Of a stretch of 64,000 bases of DNA, positions 15,692 to 26,100 are shown piece by piece. A program made the position numbers and the translations under genes. Within the stretch, counting starts at the first letter, position 1; each line of letters opens with the position of its first letter. Below the pieces are notes generated by a model that was not told the origin of the DNA, searched no databases, and saw nothing but the letters and a program-made list of their open reading frames with translations. The DNA is taken from assembly GCF_001639105.2 (NCBI RefSeq), contig NZ_CP028905.1, positions 114,298 through 178,297 of the forward strand, read 5' to 3'. The DNA is from Azospirillum humicireducens (GTDB lineage: Bacteria; Pseudomonadota; Alphaproteobacteria; Azospirillales; Azospirillaceae).

Positions 15692-17137
15692 TCAGATGCC
15701 CAGCGACTGGCGCAGCAGGGCCAGCGGGCGGCGGAACAGGTAGAGGGCCAGCGGGACGCGGTCGCCCAGGATCTTGGCGGTGCCGCGCAGGCCGATGCGC
15801 GGCGGGGCCTCCCCCGGGTTCTGGCCCGGTTCCAGCGCCGCCTTGACGCGGTAGGACAGCACGCCGGCGGCAGACAGGCCGGCCTCGTAGCTGGCATGGG
15901 TCAGGCGGGCCCGGAGAGGGCGGAGCGGATCCACGTTCAGGAACAGCTCGACCGGCGAGCCCGGCTCCAGGACCAGCGCGTCGCCCACCGGCACCATGAT
16001 GTCGATCTCCGGCGCCTGCGGGTCGGCCAGGGTCAGCACGCGCTCGCCCACCGACAGCGGCTTGCCCAGCCAGTCGTTGACGTCGGTGAAGACGGCGATG
16101 CCGGCGCGCTCGGCCTTCACCGTCACCCGGTCCAGCAGGTCGCGGGCGAGCGCCAGCTCGGCCCGGCGCAGCTCCACCTGGGCGCGGAGCTGGGCGACGC
16201 GGGCCTTGGTCTGCGGATCGGCGAAGGCGGCCTGCGAGGCGGTCAGCAGCTCCGCCTCCGCCTGGGTCAGCCCCTTGCGCGCCACCTCGAAGCGGCTGCG
16301 CAGCACGGTGGACTCGAAGCTGAACAGCGGCTGTCCGGCCGCCACCGCCTGGTTCGGCTGCACATGGAACCGCTCGATCACGCCGTCCAGCGGGGCGGCG
16401 ACGATCACCGGGTTGCTGGTCTGGATCTCGGCCGGGGCCAGGGTCGACATCGGCACCGGGACGGCGAGCGCGCCGGCGACCGCCAGCAGCACCAGCAGCG
16501 GCAGCAGGGCGCGGCGCAGTCCGCGCCGCTTGGCGCGCTTGCCCGACAGCGCCCACCAGGCATGGCCGTAGCCCTCCGCCAGATGCCTCAGCAGCAGGAT
16601 TTCGCCGTCGGTCCAGGGTTCGTCGCGGCCAAGCCACAGGCCGGCCGGCGGCGGGGCGGCCTTGTCCCGGCTTTCCGCCTGGGCGCCGGGTGGGGTCTCC
16701 CGCTGGGGTTCCGGCTTGCGCAGCGGACACCACAACGCCTGCGCCGGCCCCCATTCTCCCCAGGCGCTGCGCACGGCCGCGGGCAGGGCGGCGGGATCGA
16801 CGACATGGACGGTGTCGGCCTGCGGTCCGGCGGCGACGGCGCGCACCGCCTCCTCCAGCCATTGGACGAAGGGGGCGTTCGGTTCCAGAACCGCGATGTT
16901 GGACACAGACTCCAGCGTCGGCCGCCCCCGGTCCGCCAGGGTCAGGAAGGCGGCCTGCCGGTAGGCGATCAGCCGGCGGGTCTGGTTGACGATGTGATAG
17001 CGCAGCTCCGGCGCCGTCGCCTGCCGCCAGGCCTGCCGCTGCAGCTCCAGCAGCATCAGCAGGCCGTTGACCGGCTGCGCCCCGCCCTGGGGCGTTCCCG
17101 CCTGCTGGGGCGAGGTCTGGGCCATCGCGGCGCTCAT
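15692..17137 (-). CDS. HlyD-family periplasmic adaptor with cytoplasmic GAF-like domain
   Basis: 481 aa from ATG 17137; this ATG overlaps the previous stop (ATGA), which fixes the start against a longer open frame. Residues ~25-200 form a GAF-like sensor domain (ELRYHIVNQTRRLIAYRQAAFLTL ... DGEILLLRHLAEGYGHAWWAL). A single membrane helix at ~210-229 (LLPLLVLLAVAGALAVPV) is followed by the periplasmic adaptor: NPVIVAAPLDGVIERFHVQPNQAV (lipoyl half), coiled coil ~285-350, and KAERAGIAVFTDVNDW (second half), then a beta-barrel part. The protein thus places a possible ligand-sensing domain in the cytoplasm and an export adaptor in the periplasm. Part of the tolC-hlyD-GAF/hlyD-M50 unit. Confidence 0.87.
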   Translation of the reverse strand: MSAAMAQTSPQQAGTPQGGAQPVNGLLMLLELQRQAWRQATAPELRYHIVNQTRRLIAYRQAAFLTLADRGRPTLESVSNIAVLEPNAPFVQWLEEAVRAVAAGPQADTVHVVDPAALPAAVRSAWGEWGPAQALWCPLRKPEPQRETPPGAQAESRDKAAPPPAGLWLGRDEPWTDGEILLLRHLAEGYGHAWWALSGKRAKRRGLRRALLPLLVLLAVAGALAVPVPMSTLAPAEIQTSNPVIVAAPLDGVIERFHVQPNQAVAAGQPLFSFESTVLRSRFEVARKGLTQAEAELLTASQAAFADPQTKARVAQLRAQVELRRAELALARDLLDRVTVKAERAGIAVFTDVNDWLGKPLSVGERVLTLADPQAPEIDIMVPVGDALVLEPGSPVELFLNVDPLRPLRARLTHASYEAGLSAAGVLSYRVKAALEPGQNPGEAPPRIGLRGTAKILGDRVPLALYLFRRPLALLRQSLGI

Positions 17138-17979
17138 TGCTTCGCGGTTCCGGACTTGGCAATCCCCTGATTGCCACCTCCCTGATTCCCGGCCGGCAGC
17201 GACGATACCGCCGGCTCCGGGAAGAGGGCGGTGCCGCTCATGCCCGCGACCAGTCCGGCCGGAGCAGCCTCGCCGGCCAGCTTGGCGGTGACCTTCACCG
17301 ACTGACTGGCCGGATCGACCTTGGCGCCGGGCAGCAGCACCTCGCCCGGCAGGGTGATGCCGGTCTCGTCGACGCGCAGGTCGAAGCGCTGACCCGGCTT
17401 CAGCCACACCAGCCAGGAGGAGGGGACGATCAGCTCCACCTTCAGGTCGCGGTCGGACAGGATCTCCAGCAGCGGCGTCCCGGCGGCGACCGACTCATGC
17501 TCCTGGATCCGGCGTTCGACCACCCGGCCGTCGAAGGGCGCCTTGACGTCGCAGCGCCGGGCCTGCACCTCGGCCTTGCGGACATCGGCGCGGGCGACCT
17601 GGACCTTCGCCTCGGCCAGCTGCACCTCCGCCTCGCCGATGGAGCGCAGGCTGTTCAGGCGCCGGTTGACCCGCGCCGTCACCTCGGCCGCGTTCAGCTG
17701 GGCACGGGCGCCGTCCAGTTCCGCCTGATAGCTGGAGCAGTCGAAGGCGACCAGCAGGTCGCCGGCCTTGAAGCCCTGGCCGGCATCGACGCCCATGCGG
17801 GCGATGCGGCCGGGAATCTCGGAGGAGAGGACGGCATGCCGCCGGGCTTCTATCAGGGCGCGGACCTGTCCCTGCGAGGCGTCCTGGGCCGCTGCCGGGG
17901 TGAAGGCGAGCCCCCCACCCAGCAGGACGACCAGGAGAGCGCCGGCTGCAGCGCCGGCGGCGACACCGGAACGGATCAC
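17134..17979 (-). CDS. HlyD/RND-type periplasmic adaptor with signal peptide
   Basis: 281 aa from GTG 17979, chosen because it overlaps the TolC stop (GTGA) and places a clean signal peptide at the N-terminus (hydrophobic stretch GALLVVLLGGGLAF then TPAAAQ, cleavage near residue 32). An ATG at 18051 would add 24 residues and bury the signal. The mature protein has the lipoyl halves SSEIPGRIARMGVDAGQGFKA and VKAPFDGRVVERRIQEHESV joined by a short coiled coil (~90-140), then a beta-barrel domain (DLKVELIVPSSWLVWLKPGQ) and a Gly/Asn-rich tail. It probably bridges inner-membrane components and the TolC homologue encoded just upstream. Confidence 0.88.
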   Translation of the reverse strand: MIRSGVAAGAAAGALLVVLLGGGLAFTPAAAQDASQGQVRALIEARRHAVLSSEIPGRIARMGVDAGQGFKAGDLLVAFDCSSYQAELDGARAQLNAAEVTARVNRRLNSLRSIGEAEVQLAEAKVQVARADVRKAEVQARRCDVKAPFDGRVVERRIQEHESVAAGTPLLEILSDRDLKVELIVPSSWLVWLKPGQRFDLRVDETGITLPGEVLLPGAKVDPASQSVKVTAKLAGEAAPAGLVAGMSGTALFPEPAVSSLPAGNQGGGNQGIAKSGTAKQ

Positions 17980-20063
17980 AGCGCCGCGAGCCGATTGGCC
18001 GGCAGGCTGTCGGCCTGTCTTTCCTGGGCCGAAAGGGTGCGAACGGAACATTCCCGCTGACTATCCTTTACACGATGGCAGAACCGCTCGGCCGCGGAGC
18101 GGTCGGCGAAGCCGCTTGCACGCAGTTGGACGATGGTCTTGCCGTCCTGGCTGCGCCGGGTGCTGACATACAGGGCGCCAACCCCGTTGCCCTCCGCTCC
18201 CAGGCGTTTGGCGATGATACCCCATTCTTGCTCGGCAAGCCTGTGGCTTGCATAAGCCCCGAGATCGGCCTGGATCACGGGAGAGAAGGACGCCGTCGCA
18301 ACCGGGGCTGCGGCCGGAGCCGCGGCTTGTGCCGCCGGGGCAGGAGCCGGAGCGGCAGCCTTGACCGGAGCGGGGGCCGGTTCGGCTGCCGCGGCCGGGA
18401 TCGCCTGTCTGGCCGGCTCCTGCGTCACGGGCTCCGGCTTGGGGGCTTCCGGCTTCGCCGCTTCGGTCTTGGTCTCCTTGGCGGCGTCCTTTTCGGCGGT
18501 CCGGGGGGCGGCCGCCAGGTCCTTGACGCGCAGCACGCTGTTGGCGCGCTCCTGCCAGGAGGACAGGCCCTTGGCCACCGCCTGGGTCAGGGTGGGCAGG
18601 TCGTCGGCCGCCATCGTCTCGGGCAGCGGATCGACGCCGGCCGACACCATGACGCGGGCATAGGCATTGTGCAGGTCGGCCAGAACCAGATCGCGGCGCA
18701 GGTCGGACAGCAGCGCCGTCACCTCCGACTGGATCACGCCCAGCTCGCCCACCTGACCGGCCTCGCCGACATTGGTGTATTGCGAGCGGATGCGGGTGTC
18801 GAGGTCGGCCTGCTCGGCGGTCAGGGCGAATTCCTGCTTCAGTTCCTGGAACTGAAGCACCGCCACATGGACCTGGCTCAGCACCGCCATGCTCAGCGCC
18901 TGGCGGCGGAAGGCGACCAGCTCCTCCTGCGCCTCGGCGTAGGACTTGGTGGCGGGGGCGGAGATCAGGTTGATCAGGTTCCAGCTGATCCGCGCGCCGT
19001 AATCGGCCCAGCGCTGGTTCAGCAGGAAGCTGTTGCTGTCGTAGCGCAGGGCGGAGTTGACGTCGATGCCCGGCAGCAGCTTCAGCAGCGACCGCCAGGT
19101 CTCGTCGGCGGAGATGCGCTGGTTGTAGCTCTCCTCCAGCAGCTCCGGCCGGTTCAGCAGGGCGTAGGTCTCCAGCGCCTCCACCGCGACGTCCAGTTTG
19201 GGCGGCGCCTTCATGACGCCGGCCGGCGGCAGCTCGATCTCGAACGGCTCGCCCGGCGGCAGCCCCATCAGTGCGCCCAGCTGCGATTTCGCCGCCACCA
19301 GCTCGCGCCGCAGCGACTGCAGCTGGCGCAGCGTCTCCACCAGGCTGCGGGTGTAGTTCAGCGCCTGCAGCGGCGCCTGGACGCGCAGGGCCTCCAGCGT
19401 GCGGGCGTCGCGCCGCGCCCCCTCAACCCGCTTCTCCACCGGCGCCAGCCGCTTCAGCAGCCGTTCGGCGGCCACGGCGCGCCAATAGGCGGTGCGCACG
19501 TCCTGCATGATGCCCTGGACGACGCGGCGGCGGCGCTCGTCGGCGATCAGCACCAGATTGGCGTTCTGCCGCGCCCGCAGATAGCTGACGCCGAAATCCA
19601 GCACGTTCCAGGTGAAGGCGAGGTCGCCGGTGCGGCGGTGCTTGTCGGTGGCGGTGGTGCTTTCGCCCGTCCGCCGGCCGGTGGCGAGGTTCAGGCTTTC
19701 CGACCCGGCGTCGTTGTTGCGCCCGACATAGCCGGCGGCGGCCACCACGCGCGGCAGCATGTCGTAGCGCGACAGCTCCAGCTGGTCGGTGGCGACCGCC
19801 ACCTCCATCAGCTTCACGCGTTCGTCGAGGTTGTACTTGATGGCGCGCGCCATCGCCTCGTCCATCGAGACCGCCTTGGTCAGCGGCTCCTGCGGGGCCA
19901 GCACGACGCCCAGATCCTTGCGCACGCGCGCCAGGTTCTCCTCGGCCGTCAGCGGCTCGGGTTTGACCGCGCAGCCCGCGGCCAGCAGGGATGCCGCCAG
20001 GACAGTGGCGGGGACCACCGAAGAGAGCAGGCGGTGGCGGAGGTGAGCGGTCGAAGTCTTCAT
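17976..20063 (-). CDS. TolC-family outer-membrane lipoprotein with C-terminal SPOR-like domain
   Basis: 695 aa. A lipoprotein signal ends at LLAAGC (Cys31). Residues ~60-490 are an outer-membrane efflux protein: two long-helix repeats (AMARAIKYNLDERVKLMEVAVATDQLEL; DVRTAYWRAVAAERLLKRL; VAVEALETYALLNRPELLEESYNQRI; QVHVAVLQFQELKQEFALTAEQADLD). A long Ala/Pro/Lys-rich linker (~515-595) leads to a SPOR-like domain (~597-675; QADLGAYASHRLAEQEW ... IVQLRASGFADRSAAERFC). SPOR domains bind peptidoglycan, so the channel may be tethered or positioned at septal wall. It lies 87 bp downstream of the giant gene and couples to hlyD by a GTGA overlap. An unusual fusion, but both halves are clear. Confidence 0.9.
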   Translation of the reverse strand: MKTSTAHLRHRLLSSVVPATVLAASLLAAGCAVKPEPLTAEENLARVRKDLGVVLAPQEPLTKAVSMDEAMARAIKYNLDERVKLMEVAVATDQLELSRYDMLPRVVAAAGYVGRNNDAGSESLNLATGRRTGESTTATDKHRRTGDLAFTWNVLDFGVSYLRARQNANLVLIADERRRRVVQGIMQDVRTAYWRAVAAERLLKRLAPVEKRVEGARRDARTLEALRVQAPLQALNYTRSLVETLRQLQSLRRELVAAKSQLGALMGLPPGEPFEIELPPAGVMKAPPKLDVAVEALETYALLNRPELLEESYNQRISADETWRSLLKLLPGIDVNSALRYDSNSFLLNQRWADYGARISWNLINLISAPATKSYAEAQEELVAFRRQALSMAVLSQVHVAVLQFQELKQEFALTAEQADLDTRIRSQYTNVGEAGQVGELGVIQSEVTALLSDLRRDLVLADLHNAYARVMVSAGVDPLPETMAADDLPTLTQAVAKGLSSWQERANSVLRVKDLAAAPRTAEKDAAKETKTEAAKPEAPKPEPVTQEPARQAIPAAAAEPAPAPVKAAAPAPAPAAQAAAPAAAPVATASFSPVIQADLGAYASHRLAEQEWGIIAKRLGAEGNGVGALYVSTRRSQDGKTIVQLRASGFADRSAAERFCHRVKDSQRECSVRTLSAQERQADSLPANRLAAL

Positions 20064-20150
20064 GGCGGGAGCAATTCCGTTCGGCGGAAAAGGATTGTGA
20101 GAGGAAGGCGACGCTGGAGGGAAAAGGCGCTGCCAGGAGCTGGACCGCCG

Positions 20151-23100
20151 TCAGGCGGCCCAGCTGTCGGGCAGGATGTGGTTGGCAAGGGCCGTCAGCA
20201 GGTCGGCGGCACCGGCCGGGCCGCCATGGGCGCGGGCGACCTGGCGGGCGAAGCCGGGGGAGGCCGGCATGATCTCGGCACGGCTGTCCGCCCCACGGTC
20301 CGCCGGCTGTCCGGCCCCGTCCGCCGGGGTGCCGCCGCCATCCTGAGGGGCGCCCTGGCTCTGGGGCTGGTTCTGGTTTTGGGGCTGGACCTGAGGTTCG
20401 CCTTGGCCTTGCTGGCCCTGCCCTCGCTGGCCCTGAGGAGCCTGGGGTCCCGGCTGTCCGGCCGCCGGCCCGCGGCCCTGTCCGGTGGCGAGGCCGTTGC
20501 CCCGCTCCTGACCCTGACCCTGACCGTTGTTCAGGCCGTTGCCTTGGGTGCCGGTCTGGCCGGAAGTGCTTTGGCCGCCGGTATTGGCACCCGTGCCGGT
20601 TCCGGTCCCCCCGGGCGTGCCGCCGGTGCCGAGACCGCTGCCCAAGCCGGTAGCACCCAAGCCGGTGCCGCCCGGACCGGTGCCGCCCAGGTTGCCGCCG
20701 CCAAGGCCGCCGCCAGCCAGGCTGCCGCCCAGACCGCCACCCAGACCGCCGCCCAGACCACCGCCGAGGCCGCTTCCTCCCAGCCCGCTGCCGGAGCCGC
20801 TGCTGGAACCGGAGCCGCCGATGCTGTTCAGCGTCACCGACCGGCCGGCATCCGTGCTGGACGAATTGCCGCTGACGCTGCCCAGCGTCACCGACCGGCC
20901 GGCGTCCGTGCTGGACGAGCTGCCGCCCACGCTGCCCAGCGTCACCGACCGGCCGGCATCCGTGCTGGACGAGCCGCCGGGGGTGCCGGCACCGCCGGTG
21001 CCGCTGCTGCCCGGCAGGCTCGGCCCGGACCCGCCGGAGCCCAGAACGCTGCCGCCCAGCACACTGCCGCCCAGCACACTGCCGGAGGATGTGTTGGAGG
21101 ACGGGCCGTTCGACGAGGAGCCGGTCGTCGAGCTGCCGGACTGCGACGGACCGTTGCCGCTGTTGGTGACCGTCGTGGTGACCGCCGGGCTGTTGGTCGT
21201 GTTGACGGTGGGTGTCGTCGTGGTCGTGGTCGTGGTCGTGGTCGTAACGCGGGCGACGGCGACCGTCACCGTTGCCGCGGTCGAGCTGTTGCCGACGAGG
21301 TCGCGGGCCTGGATGGCGATCGACCGGCTGGTCGCCGTGCCGGCGAAGCTGGGGTCGCTGGCGCCCGACCGTAGCCCGATCGCCCGCACCGCCGCCTGAT
21401 AGTCGGCGGCCGACGCCACGCCGGTCAGCACGATGCTGGTGCCGTCGCGGGCCGCGGCGATGCCGGCCGGCAGGGCGCCGATCACCAGCTCGTCGCCGCT
21501 GCGGGCGTCGGTCAGGGTGACGATCACCTGGTTCAGCGAACTGGCGTCCGACAGCGAGACGGCGGATCCCAGCGTCGCCGTGCCGCCTGCGTTCAGCGTC
21601 GGCGCGCTCCCGCCGGCGGAGACCGTCGGGGCCTGGCTGTCGACCGTCAGGTTCAACGTGCCCGACCGGCCGATGTTGCCGGCGCGGTCGGTGGCGGTGG
21701 TGACGACGCTGTGGGCGCCGTCGGCCAGCGGGCTGGCGACGGCGAAGCTCCAGCGGCCGTCGCTGCCGGCCGTCGCGGTGCCGACGGCCACGCCGTCGAC
21801 GATCACGGTGACCGTGCTGTTCGGATCGGCGATGCCGGTCAGGGTCGGACGGCCGGTGGAGATGACGTTGGCCGTGTTGTCGGCACCGGCGATTGCCGGG
21901 GTCGACAGCGCCGGCGCCGTGGCGTCGATGGTCAGCGTCAGCGCCGCCGAGGTGCCGCTGCTGTTGCCGGCCTGGTCGGTCGCCCGGCTGGTGATGGCGT
22001 GGCTGCCGTCGGCCAGCGGGGTGGTGGGCGTGAAGCTCCAGTTGCCGTCGGACCCGGCGATGGTGGTGCCGGCCGCGACGCCGTCGATCAGCACGGTGAC
22101 GGTGGAGCCGGGCTCCGCCGTGCCGCCGACGGTCGGACGGTTGAGGTTGGTCAGTCCGTCGCTGGCGGAGAGGCCGGTGTCCTGTCCGGCCGCCAGCACC
22201 GGGACCGAGGGGGTCGCCGGGGGGACGGTGTCGACCAGCACGTTCTGCAGGCCCGGCACGCCGGTCAGCGCCACGGGCAGCGGGATGCCGGCCCTGTCGG
22301 CGATGCTGCCGCCGTTGAGGTTCAGCCCGGTGACGGCGATGCCGTCGCTGTCGCTGTCGCCCGCCTGCACGGCATAGTCGAAGCGCAGGATCGCCCCGCT
22401 GCTGGCTGCGCTGTTGTAGACCGCCTGGCGGGTCTGGCCGCCGATGTCCAGCGTGATCGTCGGAGCACCGTTGACGATCACCACCTCGCTCGCCTGGATG
22501 TAGAAGCTCAGCGTCTTGCCGACGCCGTACAGGCCGTCGGTGGGCACGATGATGCTGCGGATCGACGGCGCCGTGGTGTCGATGGCGATGTTCTTGTTCA
22601 GCCCCAGCGACCGCAAGTCGCCCGGCGCCGTCAGGGTCAGGACCCCGGCATTGCCGGCGATGTCGGTGATCGAACCGGCCAGTGCCGAGCTGTTGACGGC
22701 GTCCAGATCGACGGCGGCGTCGCCGGCCTGCACCGTGTAGGTGAAGGTCAGCGTGTTGGTGCCGGTCCCGCTGCTGTAGGTGGCGGTGCGGCCGGTGTTC
22801 AGGGCCAGCGTCGGCGTGCCGCTGACGGTCACCGCCTCGCTGAAGGTCACCTGGATCGAGATGGTCTGGCCGGTGGTGTAGGTGCCGTTGTCGGTGCTGG
22901 AGGTGACGTCGGTGACGGTGGGAGGGACGCTGTCGATGCGCACGCCCGCCATGCTGGCGATGCCGCTCAGCGTGCGGATGGCGCTGTTGCCGACCAGGTC
23001 GGCGATGCTGCCGCCGCTGATCGAACCGCCGATGCCGATGCCGTCGGCGTCGACCAGATTGGTGCCGACGGTGTAGCGGAAGGTCAGTGCCGTGCCGCCC

Positions 23101-26100
23101 GACCCCGACAGGTAGGCCGCCTGCACCACCGTGCCGTTGTCCAGCGTGATCCCGAAGGTCGGCGTGCCGCTGACGGTCACCGCTTCCGAGAAGGTGACGG
23201 TGACGTCGATGGCCGCGCCGGCCCGGTAGGTGCCGTTCACCGCCGAGACGGCGCTGACCGTCGGGGCCGCGGTGTCGATGACGATCGCCTTGCTTCCGGC
23301 CAGCGACGACCCGCCGCCGGTCGCCGGAAGGGTCAGCGTCGCGGCGTTGCCGGCGATGTCGGCGATGGTGCCCGCCAGCGCCGCGGTGGAGGCGTAGTCG
23401 AGGTCGGCGGCGGTGTCGCCATCCTGCACCACATAGGTGAAGGTCAGCGTCGTGCCGCCCGACCCGCTGGCGTAGGTCGCGCTCCGCCCGGTGCCCAGCG
23501 CCAGGGTCGGCGTGCCGGTGACCGTCACCGCCTCGGAGAAGACGACCTGGATCGACACGGTGTCGCCGGCCTTGTAGGTGCCGTTGGGGGTCGAGGAGGT
23601 GACGGAGGAGACGGTCGGCGCCGTGGTATCGACCGTCACCGACAGGCCGGACGAGGCGGTGGAGGTGTTGCCGGCGGTGTCGGTCGCCTTGACGCTGAGG
23701 CTGTGCGTGCCCGCCGTCAGGGTGGAGCTGGTGATGCTCCAGTTGCCCGAGCCGTCGGCGGTCGCCGTGCCCAGCACGGTGGTGCCGTCGGTGTCGTACA
23801 GCGTCACCGTGGATCCCGCCTCCGCCGTGCCGGTGACGGTCGGGGTGGTGGTGCGGGTGATGCCGTCGCTGTCCGACGTGCCGGTGTCGCTGGCCGTCGC
23901 CAGGACCGGCGTGCCGGGGGTGGCCGGCGCCGCGGTGTCGATGGTGATCGGCAGGCCGGTCGAGGCGGTCGAGACGTTGCCCGCGGCGTCGGTCGCCTTG
24001 GCGGTGACTGTGTGGTTGCCCGGCGACAGGGTGGAGACGGTGATCGACCAGTTGCCGCTGCCGTCTGCCGTGCCGGTGCCGATCACCGTGGTGCCGTCGG
24101 TGTCGTACAGCCGGACCGTGCTGTTCGGCTCCGCCGTGCCGGTGAAGGTCGGGGTGGCGTTGCCGGTGATGTTGTCGGTGCTGGAGGTGCCGGTGTCGGT
24201 GCCGGCGGTCATGTCCGCCGCGCTCGGCGCGTTGGGTGCCGTGGTGTCGATGACGATGGCCTTGTTGGCCCCCAGCGAGTTGGCCGCTCCCGGCGCCGCC
24301 AGCGTCAGGATCGCGGCGAGGTTGGTGGAGCTGTCGAGGATGGTGCCGCCGCTCAGCGCCAGCGCCGAGGTGGAGGCGTAGTCGAGGTCGGCGGAGGTGT
24401 CGCCGGCCTGCACCGTGTAGGTGAAGCTCAGCGTGGTGGTGCCCGACCCGCTGGCGTAGGTCGCGGTCCGGCTGTTGTTGCCCAGCGCCAGCGTCGGTGT
24501 GCCGGTCACCGTCACCGCCCGGTTGAAGGTGACGGTGATCGTGATGGTGTCGCCGGCCTTGTAGCTGCCGTCGGCGGTGCTGGCGCTGACCGACGAGACG
24601 GTCGGGTTGACCAGCGCGGTCAGGACGAGGTCGTTGCCGGTGCCGCCGGCGTAATCGACGGTGTAGAGGTCGTTGTTCGTGTTCAGCGTGGCGCCCTGCG
24701 CCAGCCCCGACAGGGTGCTGGACACCGCACCGCTGCCGGTCTGGTCGATCACCTTGTAGGTGGCGCCATTGACGGGGGTGAAGCCGTTGACACGGGTAAC
24801 GGTGACGGCGCTGGAACCGCTGGCCAGCGTGACGCCGCCGCTGACGATCACCTGGTCGTAGTTGGTGCCGGGGGAGCCGGTGCCGGCGATCTCGACCGCC
24901 AGGGTGCCGCTCATCGACAGGTTGCCGTTGACGGTCAGCGAACCGATGCCGTTGTTGGTCCCGGCGACGCCGGGGGCCAGCGTGCCGCCGGAGGCCACCG
25001 TCAGCGTGTTGGAGGAGCCGCTGGCGAAGATGCTGCCGGTGCCGCCCAGCGTGGCGCCGGAGGCCACCGTCACCCCGCTGGTGTCGCCCAGCGCGCCTGT
25101 CACCAGCACCGTCCCCGCCGACACGGTGGTGCTGCCGCTGTAGGTGCTGCTGCCCGACAGGGTCAGCGTGCCGGCCCCCGACTTGGTCAGGTCGAAGGAG
25201 CCGTCGATGGTGTTGCTGAGGGTGGCGGCGTATCCCGAGCCGACGTCGATGGTGGCGGCGCCGCTCAGTTGGATGTAGTTGCCGAAACTCCCCGTCACCG
25301 CGAAGCTCAGCGTCGTGCCGGCGGCCAGATCGACGCCGGATGTGCCCAGACCGCCGGTGGAGGCGGCGATGATCGTGCCGGCGAAAATGCTGGTGCCGCC
25401 GTTGTAGGTGTTGGTTCCCGACAGGGTCAGCGTGCCGCTGCCCTGCTTGGTGAGCGTCGCGCCGCCGGAGCCGCTGATGACGCCGCTGAACTCCGTCGAC
25501 GTGTTGTTGCCGCCGGCCGTCAGAGTCCCGCCCAGCACGATGGCGCCGGCGCCGGCGATCGACCCCACCGTTTCCGTGTCCGGCACCGACAGCGTCGCCC
25601 CGCTCGCCACCGTAACCGCGCTGCTGTCGGCGATGGCCGAGCCGCCGGACACCGTCAGCGTGCCGGCCGACACGGTGGTGGCGCCGGTGTAGGTGTTGGC
25701 GCCCGACAGGGTCAGGCTGCCGGCCCCCGACTTGGTCAGGCCGCCGGTGCCGGACAGCACGCCGGAGAAGCTGGTGGAGCCGCTCGACGGGCTGACGGTC
25801 AGGGTGTTGGCGCCCAGCGTGACGTTGCCGGCACCGCTCAGCGAACCGATGGTCTCTGCGGCAGAGAGCGCCAGGGTGGCGCCGGAGCTGACCGACACCG
25901 CGTTGTCGTCGGCGATGGCCGAGCCGCCCGAAGCGGTCAGCGTGCCGCCCGACACGGTGGTGGCGCCGGTGTAGCTGTTGGCGCCCGACAGGGTCAGGGT
26001 GCCGGTGCCGCCCTTGGTCAGGCCGCCGGTGCCGGACAGCACGCCGGAGAAGCTGGTGCTGGTGTTGTCGCCACCGGCGGTCAAGGTGTAGCTGCCCAGC

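Noticed and set aside
17980..18051. Earlier ATG start for the HlyD gene
   Set aside because: It would overlap tolC by 76 bp and place 24 residues ahead of the signal peptide; the GTG at 17979 gives a GTGA overlap and a normal signal.
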